Assembly (NCBI GenBank): GCA_963697455.1
Contig: CAVOOI010000007.1
Span: 350,969 to 414,968, forward strand
From: JAFEDN01 sp963697455
Lineage (GTDB): Bacteria; Pseudomonadota; Gammaproteobacteria; Coxiellales; Coxiellaceae
DNA: 64,000 nt
Direction of reading: 5' to 3'
Below are positions 1 to 9,319 of the stretch, piece by piece (the first letter of the stretch is position 1; each line of letters starts with the position of its first letter). The notes under the pieces were generated by a model. The model saw nothing but the letters and a program-made list of their open reading frames with translations. It had not been told where the DNA came from and searched no databases. Both the position numbers and the translations under genes were made by a program.

Positions 1-774
1 TTGACTTTGATTGAACAGCAGAGTGAGAAAGTCATTTTGTTCCGATTTAATAAAACGAATGAAACTCTTCCCGTAGTACCCTTGAAACCTATAGTTAAAC
101 GCTTTAAACCCATTCAAGATAAGTTAAATCCAATCCTTTCATATTGGAACAAGCATAAGGCAGAGTTAAAGGCAAACCCAGATTTTAAATTAGATAAAAT
201 CAATCCGGGTTTGACCATTATGGAGAAATACTATAGTTCAATAGGGTTACAGCTCAACAGTGATTACGAATTTGATGGGCCTCCCCCGGCAGAAAATCCT
301 TACGCTGCATCGTCTTCATCAATGTCATCCCAATCATCAGCAGCGCCACTGGGATACGTGCCACCTTCGCCGGAAAATCCTGATGTTGCATCGTCTTCAT
401 CGACGTCATCGTCGAGTGTTTATCCACTAATAAGCGTCACTCCGTCTGAAACCGAAGCAAAACCTGCTTACAAGCTTTTATATGACCTCAATAATAGGGT
501 GGAGGGGTGTCTTAGCATAGAGGATCGTTCATTCTTGCCCGTGGGGAATTTACTAAAGATAATGGGTCAAGATATGGAAATGATAAATAAGTTCGCACCA
601 GTGGAGCGGGGGGTATTAAGAGGTTTAACTTCACCTAAAGAAAACGACTTGGCCCTAATTTCTACGTCAAAAAATTCAAATAATTTACTAGCTTCACCCA
701 AAGTAAGTTCTTCAAGTTCATTTTCGACTTCTTCAGGTAGTAGTTCTCTGCTAACACCAGCCTCTAACTCATAG
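1..774 (+). CDS. Serine-rich hypothetical protein (5' end may be cut by window)
   Basis: I do not recognise a family. The open frame runs from the first base of the window (a TTG codon) to a TAG stop, so the true start may lie upstream. The first 95 residues are mixed and charged. Two proline/serine blocks follow at about residues 95-140, built on a repeated ENP..(A/V)ASSSS pattern, and the last 30 residues are again serine/threonine-rich. This composition resembles the tails of the proteins at 5336 and 57966. A secreted or effector role is only an inference from composition. No membrane segment or signal peptide is visible. Confidence 0.6.
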   Translation: MTLIEQQSEKVILFRFNKTNETLPVVPLKPIVKRFKPIQDKLNPILSYWNKHKAELKANPDFKLDKINPGLTIMEKYYSSIGLQLNSDYEFDGPPPAENPYAASSSSMSSQSSAAPLGYVPPSPENPDVASSSSTSSSSVYPLISVTPSETEAKPAYKLLYDLNNRVEGCLSIEDRSFLPVGNLLKIMGQDMEMINKFAPVERGVLRGLTSPKENDLALISTSKNSNNLLASPKVSSSSSFSTSSGSSSLLTPASNS

Positions 775-791
775 GCGCCAACTTGGGAACT

Positions 792-874
792 AAGGTTAGG
801 ATGGGGGTGGTTAACAATAAACCATCCCCACCCTAACCCTCCCCTTGGAAAGGGGAGGGAATAATACTCTGGAG
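792..874. repeat. Hairpin-rich dispersed repeat
   Basis: An imperfect 21 bp inverted repeat (792-812 against 820-840) is followed at once by a perfect 9 bp GC-rich hairpin (838-846 against 850-858). After it comes a 23 bp stretch (852-874) that recurs identically at 41539-41561, again just after a hairpin. This looks like a small dispersed repeat rather than a terminator, because no T-run follows. Confidence 0.6.
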
Positions 875-992
875 TCCTTAAGTTGCGAAGGCGAAAATCC
901 ATTTTTGACTCATTTCTCATGGTAGATTGTCTCTAAGGGATATGGTAAGATCGCCAATCTGTACTGATTTTAGCCAGAAAAATCCCAAAACG

Positions 993-2219
993 ATGAAAAG
1001 TAATTTAAACTCTCAAAAATATATTTACCTTTGGTTAGCGCTGTCGTTAAGTATGGCCTTTTTCCTATATAGCCATATGGCCGAAGTTTTCCCAGGGGAT
1101 GGCGCGCGCTGGTTAATGAGTGGCTCTAACCTCCAAAAAAATCTTCTTCCCCACTCCCGTATAGCTTCGTATCTTTCACTGATCATCATTATTCAACCGA
1201 TATTAATAGGCATTTTGCTGGATAAGCTAGGCATTCGCTTAATTAGCGTGTTGTTAACGACTCTATATATATTAACCGTATGTCTTTTGCTCCATTTTAG
1301 AGAATCATTATTATTCTTGCGCTTTCTCCTGACAGTAGGCATCGCCTTTGTGACAGTAAGCTATGTTAAAGTCATCGCAGGAACATTGGCCACCAAACAT
1401 TTTGCCTGGTTGAGTGGATTATTTGTGGCCGTTGCCTTACTAGGTTCGGGCTATGGCGACAAGGGAATCATCGGCGGGTGGTTTCATTACAATTGGCAAC
1501 AAATGGCTCTGATAGCCGTTTTGGGCAGCTTACTTTTAGGCGGTCTATATACCGTTCTGGGGCGTCAAAATCATCGAATAACCGTTGAACTGGAAGGGAA
1601 CATTCGTCAGACCTTACTCAATTCCCAAAATTGGTTACTGGCAATTTATAGTGGTATAGCGCTGGCGCCAATTATCATTTTAGGGACATTTGCCGGTAAA
1701 CCATTTTTTGAAGAATACTATCAGTATTCAAGCCAACAGGTGATTGAACTGGGTGGAGTGCTATTATTAGGAGTCGTAATAGGGGGGCCGCTAATTGGCT
1801 TCGCTACTAACCGGGTGCGAAGGCGGGTGTTGATGCAAGCCGGTATTTTAATTCAAGAATTAACCTTTATTCCCTTAATTTATTCACATTATCTGCCTTG
1901 GTGGATAAGCGCTATTTTATTATTCATATTAGGTTTTGCCAGTAGTGTTTTTGTTTTAGCTCTTGCAATTGGTAGAGAAATCAATGGCTTGAATGTGATG
2001 GGCACCTTCGTGTCTCTGGTTAAAATAGGCATTCTGACGGTGATTATGGGCACTGAACTAATATTTCAAAAATTTTTAGCATGGAATTGGGATGGTGTGA
2101 TGAGCAATGGCGGGTATTTTTTCCCAGTATTTAACTATCACGTCGCATTTGCTCTTTTTCCGGTATATTTATTGGTGGGCTTTGTTTTATTACTGTTTAT
2201 TAATGAACCGAATTTTTAG
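993..2219 (+). CDS. MFS transporter
   Basis: Polytopic membrane protein of about 408 residues with roughly 12 hydrophobic segments and the basic loop typical of the major facilitator superfamily between the halves (the NRVRRRV stretch near residue 270). The frame is open upstream to a TTG at 927, but the first 22 residues are polar and unlike the family, so I place the start at the ATG at 993, directly before the first hydrophobic helix. The substrate cannot be told from the sequence. It is probably an inner-membrane permease for a small metabolite. It precedes msrB by 27 bp and may be co-transcribed with it. Confidence 0.75.
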   Translation: MKSNLNSQKYIYLWLALSLSMAFFLYSHMAEVFPGDGARWLMSGSNLQKNLLPHSRIASYLSLIIIIQPILIGILLDKLGIRLISVLLTTLYILTVCLLLHFRESLLFLRFLLTVGIAFVTVSYVKVIAGTLATKHFAWLSGLFVAVALLGSGYGDKGIIGGWFHYNWQQMALIAVLGSLLLGGLYTVLGRQNHRITVELEGNIRQTLLNSQNWLLAIYSGIALAPIIILGTFAGKPFFEEYYQYSSQQVIELGGVLLLGVVIGGPLIGFATNRVRRRVLMQAGILIQELTFIPLIYSHYLPWWISAILLFILGFASSVFVLALAIGREINGLNVMGTFVSLVKIGILTVIMGTELIFQKFLAWNWDGVMSNGGYFFPVFNYHVAFALFPVYLLVGFVLLLFINEPNF

Positions 2220-2246
2220 ACAGCAAATCTGTACTACAATTATTTT

Positions 2247-2711
2247 ATGAAACCATCGCCACAACAACTCAAACTTCAATTAACAAAAATTCAGTATCTC
2301 GTCACCCAAAAGAAAGGCACGGAACCACCCTTCAATAATGCATATTGGAATAATCGGCGGATGGGCATCTATGTGGATGTCGTCTCAGGAGAGGCCTTAT
2401 TTAGCTCGCTGGATAAATATGATTCAGGTACTGGTTGGCCCAGCTTTACTAAGCCGTTAGAACCCGCCAATATTGTTGAGAAAGAAAACCGTGGCTGGTT
2501 TGGATGGCTGGCGCCGCGTTTAGAAGTGAGAAGCAAACAGGCTGATTCACATTTAGGCCATGTTTTTAAGGACGGTCCCCCACCCACCAGATTGCGCTAT
2601 TGCATGAATTCCGCAGCACTGCGTTTTATTCCAGTCGAAGATCTAGAAGCTCAAGGCTATGGTCAATATCTATCGCTATTTGATAAGCAGCCCGAAGAGT
2701 CTAAAAAATAA
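2247..2711 (+). CDS. msrB: Peptide-methionine (R)-S-oxide reductase MsrB
   Basis: Reduces methionine-R-sulfoxide in oxidised proteins, using thioredoxin as electron donor. The 154-residue protein has the family motifs in order: GTGWPSF at 61-67, RSKQADSHLGHVF at about 95-107, and RYCMNSAALRF at about 117-127 with the catalytic Cys119. The two CxxC zinc pairs of many MsrB proteins are absent, so this is the zinc-free type. The length is normal for a stand-alone cytoplasmic MsrB. It lies between an MFS gene and the convergent murI. Confidence 0.93.
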   Translation: MKPSPQQLKLQLTKIQYLVTQKKGTEPPFNNAYWNNRRMGIYVDVVSGEALFSSLDKYDSGTGWPSFTKPLEPANIVEKENRGWFGWLAPRLEVRSKQADSHLGHVFKDGPPPTRLRYCMNSAALRFIPVEDLEAQGYGQYLSLFDKQPEESKK

Positions 2712-2716
2712 CAATT

Positions 2717-3574
2717 TTACGTGGGTTCTTTTTCTGAAAGCGCAAAGGTGTCAACTAATTGGATTTGGGAAGCGCTGATAGAGGTGGATAAAAACTGTTC
2801 GGCAATGCGCGCGAAACGTTCGGCGGCATCAGTGACCAAAAAGCGAGTAACCGCTGCTGATGGCGATTGAGTATTTTCTAAGCCGCGTTGCTGCAAAATT
2901 TGTTTCACGGCTTGGGCGGTTTCAGTCGCAGGATCAACAATAAATATATCTTTACCGATTACTTTTTCAATCGCATCGGTTAAAAGTGGAAAATGGGTAC
3001 AACCTAATAACAAACAGTCCGGGCGGGGCTGGCGATTAAACAAAGGATCTAAATACCGCTTGGCCACTGACTCGGTGATAGGCCCACTAGTCCAACCTTC
3101 TTCAGCTAACGCCACGAATACGCTGCAACCCTGGGCGATGACTTGAGCAGGAGCTCTGATTCTATTAATGGCTTTTTGATAACCTTGGGCTTTGACAGTG
3201 CCTTCAGTCGCAATGACAGCAATGTGACCATTCTGAGAAATAGTGCACGCAGCCAGCGCGCCGGGTTCTATCATGCCCACTATCGGCAGGGAGCTGAATG
3301 CTTGTTCCAACGCACTTAAAGCCATGGTGCTGGCGGTATGACAAGCAATCACCAGGAATTTGATGTTTTGCGAGAGTAGAAAGTTGGCGGCGCTCAAAGT
3401 ATAGCGTACTATCGCCGCCGGACTTTTAGTGCCGTAAGGGACTCTGGCCATATCTCCGAGATATAGAAAAGATTCATTCGGTAAATGATCTTGCAAAGTT
3501 CTTAGAACGGTTAAGCCGCCGACTCCGGAATCGAATACTGCGATTGGCAAGGTTGTTGAAGAAGCATTTTTCAT
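2717..3574 (-). CDS. murI: Glutamate racemase MurI
   Basis: Makes D-glutamate for peptidoglycan. The 285-residue protein carries the family signatures: VFDSGVGGLTV near residues 13-23, VIACHTAST with catalytic Cys78 (most homologues read CNT), and LLGCTHFPLL with catalytic Cys192. The only possible ATG is at 3574. It has no Shine-Dalgarno sequence, but a TATAAT box lies six bases upstream (3581-3586), suggesting a leaderless transcript. The promoter and first codons are duplicated exactly in front of the dioxygenase gene at 5164. Confidence 0.95.
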   Translation of the reverse strand: MKNASSTTLPIAVFDSGVGGLTVLRTLQDHLPNESFLYLGDMARVPYGTKSPAAIVRYTLSAANFLLSQNIKFLVIACHTASTMALSALEQAFSSLPIVGMIEPGALAACTISQNGHIAVIATEGTVKAQGYQKAINRIRAPAQVIAQGCSVFVALAEEGWTSGPITESVAKRYLDPLFNRQPRPDCLLLGCTHFPLLTDAIEKVIGKDIFIVDPATETAQAVKQILQQRGLENTQSPSAAVTRFLVTDAAERFARIAEQFLSTSISASQIQLVDTFALSEKEPT

Positions 3575-3581
3575 ACTAATA
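3558..3581 (-). repeat. murI start-region repeat, copy 1
   Basis: This 24 bp segment spans the start codon and first codons of murI and is identical to 5199-5222. In both places a TATA(A/G)T box lies six bases before the ATG. It is part promoter, part coding sequence here. Confidence 0.75.
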
Positions 3582-3599
3582 TTATAGCTTATTTTAGCG

Positions 3600-4016
3600 T
3601 TAAGTGTATCCTGGTCCTTTAAGGTTCTCCATACTTTTTATATGCCTAGATTGGAGAGCTGATGGTGACCTTCGGGCAAATGAAAATCTGACATGCCGTT
3701 GGGAATGAACTGATAACGAAAAAGATCCATTTTTATCAAGCTGACATTCGGACCGGGAACGAATTAATTTTGATGTCATTGATCTGGTTTGGATGTTAAC
3801 TTTGTCTGCTTCATCTTCAGAGTTATGTTGTTTGATCTCATCTGCGTAAACATCTTCAGGAGTATTTTCCTTTCTATCTGGGCTTGGGGAAAATAGATCT
3901 ATAAAGCCGTTGGTCGTTTTGACAAGAAAGAATTTTCTGCTGTGAATTAATCTAAGCGGAGCAACCGCAACCGTTTTAGATTCATCATCGTTTTTGAGGT
4001 TGTCATTGCGTTTCAT
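3600..4016 (-). CDS. Hypothetical protein, coupled to the dioxygenase gene
   Basis: I do not recognise this 138-residue protein. It is polar and rich in Arg, Ser and Lys, with an acidic middle (about 50-75) and a basic, serine-rich C-terminal half. No membrane segment or signal peptide is visible. Its ATG overlaps the stop codon of the upstream dioxygenase gene by four bases (ATGA), which argues for a real, translationally coupled gene. Function unknown. A role linked to tryptophan breakdown or a secreted factor would be speculation. Confidence 0.55.
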   Translation of the reverse strand: MKRNDNLKNDDESKTVAVAPLRLIHSRKFFLVKTTNGFIDLFSPSPDRKENTPEDVYADEIKQHNSEDEADKVNIQTRSMTSKLIRSRSECQLDKNGSFSLSVHSQRHVRFSFARRSPSALQSRHIKSMENLKGPGYT

Positions 4017-5164
4017 AAGAAGTGCCTCTCTGTTTCTGCTTTATGTTGCCGCAAATATTCCATAAACGGAGTGCCGCCAGTGCCAATATCGGTGGGATTG
4101 CCTCCAGAAGTTTGGCTCTGCTTTTGAATATAATGTGCAGCATAGCGAAAATGAATAGCGCGAAATTCATGTAATAATTCCAAGCAATGGTTGTAAATTT
4201 CTCTTAAAGCCGGCTGTTGCTGAAAATAAGCTTGGACTGTATGGCGAATTGTATTGTTTTGAGTAATGAAATTAAAAAATTGCCGGTGTTGCGGAGGCAT
4301 ATAATCCTGCATCTCAATTAAATGCTGTTTAAGTGGATTATCCTGATGCGCTACTCCAAAAAAAGCATCCAATACTGGGATAATAGTGCTTTGCGCACCC
4401 GTCTCACCTTTAAATTTCACGGGTTGATTTTGATATTCTGCAACTCCCTCGTAGATTACTCCGGCTGGCAAAGCTGGATTATTTTTCCAGCCGTGAATGT
4501 ATGGTCGGACTCGATTATAGTAAATATAAGGATCACAGCGCTCAGGCATCCGGTTTAAGACCGCACACATATTAGTAAGCGCTTGTTGAATAATTGATAA
4601 TTGTTGAACCAGTTGTTCCAGGTTCTGCGAGGCAGCAGCGTCTAGGGCAGGGATCACGGCTTGTAATCCGGCAGCGGCCTTAGCTTCAATATCAACATGA
4701 ACTAAAATAAACCATTCTTCGTCAACGCCACCCAAAAAATTTTGCAATAAAGCGATATTGCCTAATTCTATTCCTTGCTGAGGATTTAACCGCCGCCAAT
4801 TTTGGAGTGCATAGGAAGCATAAGATAGAATCGGCGGGCGGCTTAAGCGGCAAGCCACCTGATGCCAAGGGATGGCGAGATTAGCGGGAATGACAGAAGC
4901 GGGCTGTTGCAAATCAGCCCAGACATACGCTTGACCCAAATAGGATAAAATGAGCATTGCTCGTTCTATTTCAGCAGCGGTGGTTAATTGCGCAGTAGGG
5001 AACACTGGCAGATTTTGAATAGTTTGGCGTAAATGATTGCTCACCAACCATTTAGGGAGATTCAGCGCACATTCTTCCCACGCGGCAAATGCCGAAGGTA
5101 AACGCGTGAGAGGGTCTTCAGCTGGAAGAAATCCTCTGGGTAAATTCCAAGTATTCTTGCTCAT
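4013..5164 (-). CDS. Indoleamine 2,3-dioxygenase-like haem protein
   Basis: Predicted to open the indole ring of tryptophan to N-formylkynurenine, as in the indoleamine 2,3-dioxygenase family. It has the family's late signatures: FKGETGAQSTIIP in the middle, RAIHFRYAAHYI holding the likely proximal haem histidine (about residue 338), and the GTGGT loop near 361-365. The length (383 residues) is normal. The frame is open to an ATG at 5215, but that start belongs to a copied murI leader. The ATG at 5164 has a GGAG ribosome site five bases upstream and gives a typical N-terminus. The small gene at 4016 overlaps its stop. No kynureninase or formamidase gene is nearby. Confidence 0.85.
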   Translation of the reverse strand: MSKNTWNLPRGFLPAEDPLTRLPSAFAAWEECALNLPKWLVSNHLRQTIQNLPVFPTAQLTTAAEIERAMLILSYLGQAYVWADLQQPASVIPANLAIPWHQVACRLSRPPILSYASYALQNWRRLNPQQGIELGNIALLQNFLGGVDEEWFILVHVDIEAKAAAGLQAVIPALDAAASQNLEQLVQQLSIIQQALTNMCAVLNRMPERCDPYIYYNRVRPYIHGWKNNPALPAGVIYEGVAEYQNQPVKFKGETGAQSTIIPVLDAFFGVAHQDNPLKQHLIEMQDYMPPQHRQFFNFITQNNTIRHTVQAYFQQQPALREIYNHCLELLHEFRAIHFRYAAHYIQKQSQTSGGNPTDIGTGGTPFMEYLRQHKAETERHFL

Positions 5165-5198
5165 GATATCTCCATACATCAGCAATGCCATTCCCGTG

Positions 5199-5227
5199 GA
5201 AGAAGCATTTTTCATACTAATACTATA
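5199..5227 (-). promoter_or_regulatory. Duplicated murI promoter/leader upstream of dioxygenase
   Basis: Bases 5199-5222 are identical to 3558-3581 at the start of murI, including an ATG (5215) and its first six codons. A TATAGT -10-like box at 5222-5227 sits six bases upstream of that ATG, exactly as at murI. The segment probably supplies the promoter for the dioxygenase gene, whose own start is at 5164. Confidence 0.55.
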
Positions 5228-5335
5228 TCTTTAAATTCGAATTCAGTCAGTATTAAACTAGAAATAAGCCTCAATAGCTAGTAAGATTGGTTGGAGTCAT
5301 GACTAGTTGCATTTAAATATTTCAAGGAGAATAAA

Positions 5336-6973
5336 ATGAAAAGAAAACTTCCAGGATCAATTCACCTCTTTAATCAACCCGTTAATCAACCAGAACAAAA
5401 AAAACTTCGCACTGCTACTCTATTATTAGATGAATTCCTAGTGGGAAGCATGCAGATTTCGGATCAATATGATACTAATCTTGATATCAGGACTACTTCA
5501 AGAACGAATTTATTAAATGATAAATCGATTGAATGGTTTGAGGGACATTTGCTGCAACGGTTTTATCACTTAGTCATACAAAAAACTCCAGCAGAAAGTA
5601 TGGCTAAAATTATAGATCGAGTGCTAGATGTTTGCCGACAAAAAAAGACCACAAATGCGCAAGGATTCGATGATTTTTCCGAATTGCTTTTTATAGATGA
5701 TATAATGGAAAAAGTTATTTTGTATTATCAACATAACTTATCCAAAGCTAACATAATATATATATCCAGTATGCTTGCAGCAATGTATAATCGTTTTCCA
5801 TTTTATACAAACTATAACCAAATGCTCACTAGATTGATGCAAATGAGAATTCCGCAACTGCTGTTTATTACCCTCATGAGTCATTCAGATATTTGGGATG
5901 CAATTAAAGCTCTTCCATATCATGATGAAAATTCGGCTACGTTTTTTAATCTTTTTTCTCATTATGCCGAGAATTATTTACCTAATTCTGATCAGTTGGA
6001 TTTTGCGAGTGTTTTATATAACTATTGCATTGACGATACCAGACCTGCGATACCGGAGGATAAGTTATTCTATAACCAAGAACCATTAGAATTTGACCCA
6101 CCTAAATTGGGACTTTTTGGTTTTAATCGTTTGAAGGAGAAGTTAATCTGTGAGGTTGTAACTTATGCAAGAGAAGAAGATTTACCGGACTATAATTCGT
6201 TTCTGATTTCAGAATTGGAAAAATTAGAAAAACTTGAACTTGACTTAATCAAGTATAGAAATAGTTTAAAGCAAGACTGGGAAGAGATTACACTGCATTT
6301 AAGTGAAAAAGCCGAGGAAAATCTTCAAATTCTGGAAGAGCATGCACTGATAACAAATGATACTTTCAAGACAGCTCTGTCATGTTCTATGTTACGAAAT
6401 TTAAGTGCTGATAGTAATGTCAGTGAGGATGAAACAAAATCTGATGAGATAAAAAAAATCGATATAGAAAAATTTAAACCTAAATTTATATATTATGATG
6501 CGTTAATTTGTAAAAATATGTTATCTTTAACTTTTCAATTGCAAGCTAAGCATGGAAATATAGTCAATTTGAGAAAAAAAATTGAAAAAGAAAGTAAGCA
6601 TATCACGGAAATGTCCGCTAAATTAACCAGCTTAAAAAGCATGAATGAGATGTTAAAAAAACATGTGGGTGATATGCTGAAAAACGTCGAGTATATTCAA
6701 AAAGCATTAATTTCCATGGATCTAGGGACTTCTTTAACGCCAGAAGAACTAAGACCCGAGGTCGAGTTTGACTTTCATAAGCGATCAGAAGAGCCCTCTT
6801 TTTCTAGGGTGATAGGTCCGCCTACTCTGAGTATAAGATCTGTTTTACAGCAAACATTGCTACCTTCTTCGCCAAGTAGGGATAACAATTTTTCCAGCTC
6901 TAGTTCCAGTTCCAGTAGCTCCAGTTCTAGTTCTAGTTCTAGTAGCTCCAGATCATCTTGGACTCCATTTTAG
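5336..6973 (+). CDS. Hypothetical coiled-coil protein with poly-serine C-terminus
   Basis: No family recognised. The 545-residue protein has a good ribosome site (AAGGAG, seven bases before the ATG). The N-terminal two thirds are helical and charged without a signal peptide. A likely coiled coil covers about residues 290-330 and 400-460. The last 30 residues are almost only serine, encoded by alternating AGC/TCC/AGT/TCT codons, so the tract is not a simple one-codon slippage product. Polar serine-rich tails occur in some type IV secreted effectors, so this is an effector candidate by inference only. Confidence 0.7.
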   Translation: MKRKLPGSIHLFNQPVNQPEQKKLRTATLLLDEFLVGSMQISDQYDTNLDIRTTSRTNLLNDKSIEWFEGHLLQRFYHLVIQKTPAESMAKIIDRVLDVCRQKKTTNAQGFDDFSELLFIDDIMEKVILYYQHNLSKANIIYISSMLAAMYNRFPFYTNYNQMLTRLMQMRIPQLLFITLMSHSDIWDAIKALPYHDENSATFFNLFSHYAENYLPNSDQLDFASVLYNYCIDDTRPAIPEDKLFYNQEPLEFDPPKLGLFGFNRLKEKLICEVVTYAREEDLPDYNSFLISELEKLEKLELDLIKYRNSLKQDWEEITLHLSEKAEENLQILEEHALITNDTFKTALSCSMLRNLSADSNVSEDETKSDEIKKIDIEKFKPKFIYYDALICKNMLSLTFQLQAKHGNIVNLRKKIEKESKHITEMSAKLTSLKSMNEMLKKHVGDMLKNVEYIQKALISMDLGTSLTPEELRPEVEFDFHKRSEEPSFSRVIGPPTLSIRSVLQQTLLPSSPSRDNNFSSSSSSSSSSSSSSSSSSSRSSWTPF

Positions 6974-7013
6974 ATATTTTGCGCAATAGGGGAATCTTCC
7001 GTGGTCATAACTT

Positions 7014-7853
7014 TTACAGAGCTGACAATACCTGCTCTGTGAGTTGTTTTTGATTTTCTAACAATGCTTTTTCTTGTTTTTCCATTTCCGACCACATTGA
7101 TTTAAAGTCTTTTAACTTTTGCTGGATCTCATTATCATCATGAGCCAGATGTTGACGGCTAAGCGCGCTTTGTATGGTTAAGAGCGCCTTTAGATGAAGA
7201 TAATCTACGCAGCTCATTTCAGCATAATCTTTTTTCGGTAATTTAAGACTCACTTCAATAAAGCGTGGCAATATTTCAGTAGCGATATCTTCATCTTGGA
7301 ATTCTTTGGTTTCACGCTCGGTTAAGCTCAACTTGGTTTGATTTAAAAATTGAATTAAATGGTCAGACCATTCTTCAATAAATTCCCGCCATTGTTGGTC
7401 ATGCTCTGCGGTTAAATTATCTAATTCACTTTGAATTTGATCCAGCTGGGTAAAACTTAATTTATCCAGTTTTTTGACTGGAATTTGCTCCTGCTCCGCC
7501 AGAGTAGCGCGCTTATTTTTAAAGAGTTCTTCCTTGCTCAGATGCATCTCTAAGCGAAAGCGGGCAATTCGACTATAGGCGCGCATTTTTTCCCGAATTA
7601 GATTGCCATAAGGTCCCTGCAGAGCAGTTTGGACCTGTTTTTCCGATAAAATATTGGGCAATTCATCTGCGGTTGAAAAAGTAATATTTTCTAAATTTTC
7701 AATATCAAAACTTTCTAAGTCCTCGATGTTAGTAATAGGTTTGTCTTTAGCTGGAACGCTATGCGAGACTATTAATTTAGCCAAGGCTTGCCACTCAGTT
7801 ATTAAGATTCGAGCTTGCGTGCTAATAAATCGAGGCGCTTGGAATTCTGGCAT
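7014..7853 (-). CDS. Hypothetical helical/coiled-coil protein
   Basis: The family is not recognised. The 279-residue protein is rich in Glu, Lys, Gln and Leu, with probable coiled coils at about 110-170 and 235-275. It has no signal peptide or membrane segment. It starts two bases after the prpD stop codon, so it is probably transcribed with the decayed prpC-prpD operon, although nothing links it to propionate metabolism. It converges on the poly-serine gene at 5336. Confidence 0.65.
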   Translation of the reverse strand: MPEFQAPRFISTQARILITEWQALAKLIVSHSVPAKDKPITNIEDLESFDIENLENITFSTADELPNILSEKQVQTALQGPYGNLIREKMRAYSRIARFRLEMHLSKEELFKNKRATLAEQEQIPVKKLDKLSFTQLDQIQSELDNLTAEHDQQWREFIEEWSDHLIQFLNQTKLSLTERETKEFQDEDIATEILPRFIEVSLKLPKKDYAEMSCVDYLHLKALLTIQSALSRQHLAHDDNEIQQKLKDFKSMWSEMEKQEKALLENQKQLTEQVLSAL

Positions 7854-7855
7854 GA

Positions 7856-9318
7856 TTAAAACCTCTGCTGGCCGGGTGAACGATGTAATAAATCAGTCCA
7901 TCTTCGCACCGAAGTTTTTAATAATTTTTTCTGATCGGTTGCCAGAGCAATGATTTTTTCAGCTTGCGCAGGCGAAAAATGCTGGGAAACACTGCCGGTA
8001 AATTTTTTCATTAAAATCGGCACACCTTCGTTGCGGCGCTTGCGATGGCCAATAGGGTATTCAATCGCAACTTCTTCGGTGTAACTTCCGTCATTGAAAA
8101 AAATTTGAATGGCATTCCCAATTGAACGTTTCTCCGGGTCTAAGTAATTTTTACTGAATTCAGGATTTTCTGCTACTTGCATTTTTTGACGCAGTGCATC
8201 GATTCGGGGATCCTGAGCAGTCGCTTTTTCGTAGTGTTCGGCGGTTAATTGCCCAAACAGTAAACCTATCGCAATAATATACTGCAAGCAATGATCACGA
8301 TCCGCCGGGTTATGCAGCGGCCCTTGCTTATTAATAATTCGCATGGCTGATTCTTGGGTTTTGATGTGAATTTTGCTAATGTCTTGCCAGCGGTCTTTCA
8401 CTTTAGGATAAAGTTGAATAGCTGCTTCCGCGGCGGTTTGAGCATGAAATTCTGCTGGAAAAGCAATTTTAAATAATATATTTTCCATAATATAGCTGGT
8501 GTAAGGGCGATTAATCCGAAAAGGTTTGCCATCAAAATAGACATCGTAAAAACCCCATTGTTTTGCCGATAGCACGCTGGGATAACCTATTTGTCCAGCC
8601 AAGGTTAATAACGCTAGCCGCACGCCGCGGCTAGTCGCGTCACCTGCTGCCCAAGATTTACGCGGCCCGGTATTAGGAGCATGGCGGTAGGTACGTAAAC
8701 TTTGCCCATCCAGCCACGCTTGCGAAACTGCATTACAAACCTGTTCAAAATCCCCGCCCAATAAACGCGTCACCACCGCGGTTGTGGCCACCTTAACTAA
8801 AACCACATGGTCTAGACCAACTCGGTTGAAACTATTTTCTAAAGCGATCACGCCTTGGATTTCATGAGCCTTGATCATAGCGGTGAGTAAATCGTGAATA
8901 GTTGACTTAGTTTTAAATTGTTTCTGACGATTTATATAGTCCATCGAGCTGAGCAAACCGCCGATATTATCGGATGGATGTCCCCATTCTGCAGCTAACC
9001 AAGTATCGTTATAATCCAGCCAGCGAATCATCGTACCTAAGTTAAAGGCCGCCTGCACCGGTTCTAATTTAAATCCAGTTCCGGGAACACGCGCACCGGT
9101 TTTGAGTTCTGCTTTTGGAACTACAGGGCCGAGTATTTTAGTGCAATCAGGAAATTTAATGCCATGAATGCACAAGCTAAAGAATCCAGTAAATCATAAT
9201 AAGCCGTTTCGTAAGCTAAGCGGCTATCGATTTCGTAATTACAGACATATTCAGCAATAGCAATAATTTCTTTATCAAAATCGGGCCGTTCGTTAGAGAT
9301 AATTTCTATAGACATCAT
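7856..9318 (-). pseudogene. prpD: 2-methylcitrate dehydratase PrpD, single frameshift
   Basis: PrpD dehydrates 2-methylcitrate in the methylcitrate cycle for propionyl-CoA disposal. The N-terminal frame (from 9318) gives the usual start and the LDSLACAFMALNF segment. The second frame resumes at PDCTKILGPVVP and runs to the normal C-terminus near 7856. Joining them needs one extra base near 9150, within the AATTTCC stretch, so this is a one-base deletion. All downstream family motifs (DYNDTW, AEWGHPSDN, GDATSRGVRLAL) are intact. It could be a recent pseudogene or a sequencing error. It lies one base after prpC. Confidence 0.85.
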
Positions 9319-9319
9319 T

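Noticed and set aside
567..920. Minus-strand 117-codon gene
   Set aside because: It is the shadow of the serine-rich gene and crosses the hairpin repeat; no ribosome site or family likeness.
6895..6955. Simple microsatellite expansion making the poly-serine tail
   Set aside because: Serine codons alternate among AGC, AGT, TCC and TCT, so the DNA is not a single-codon repeat, although a six-base unit may have contributed.
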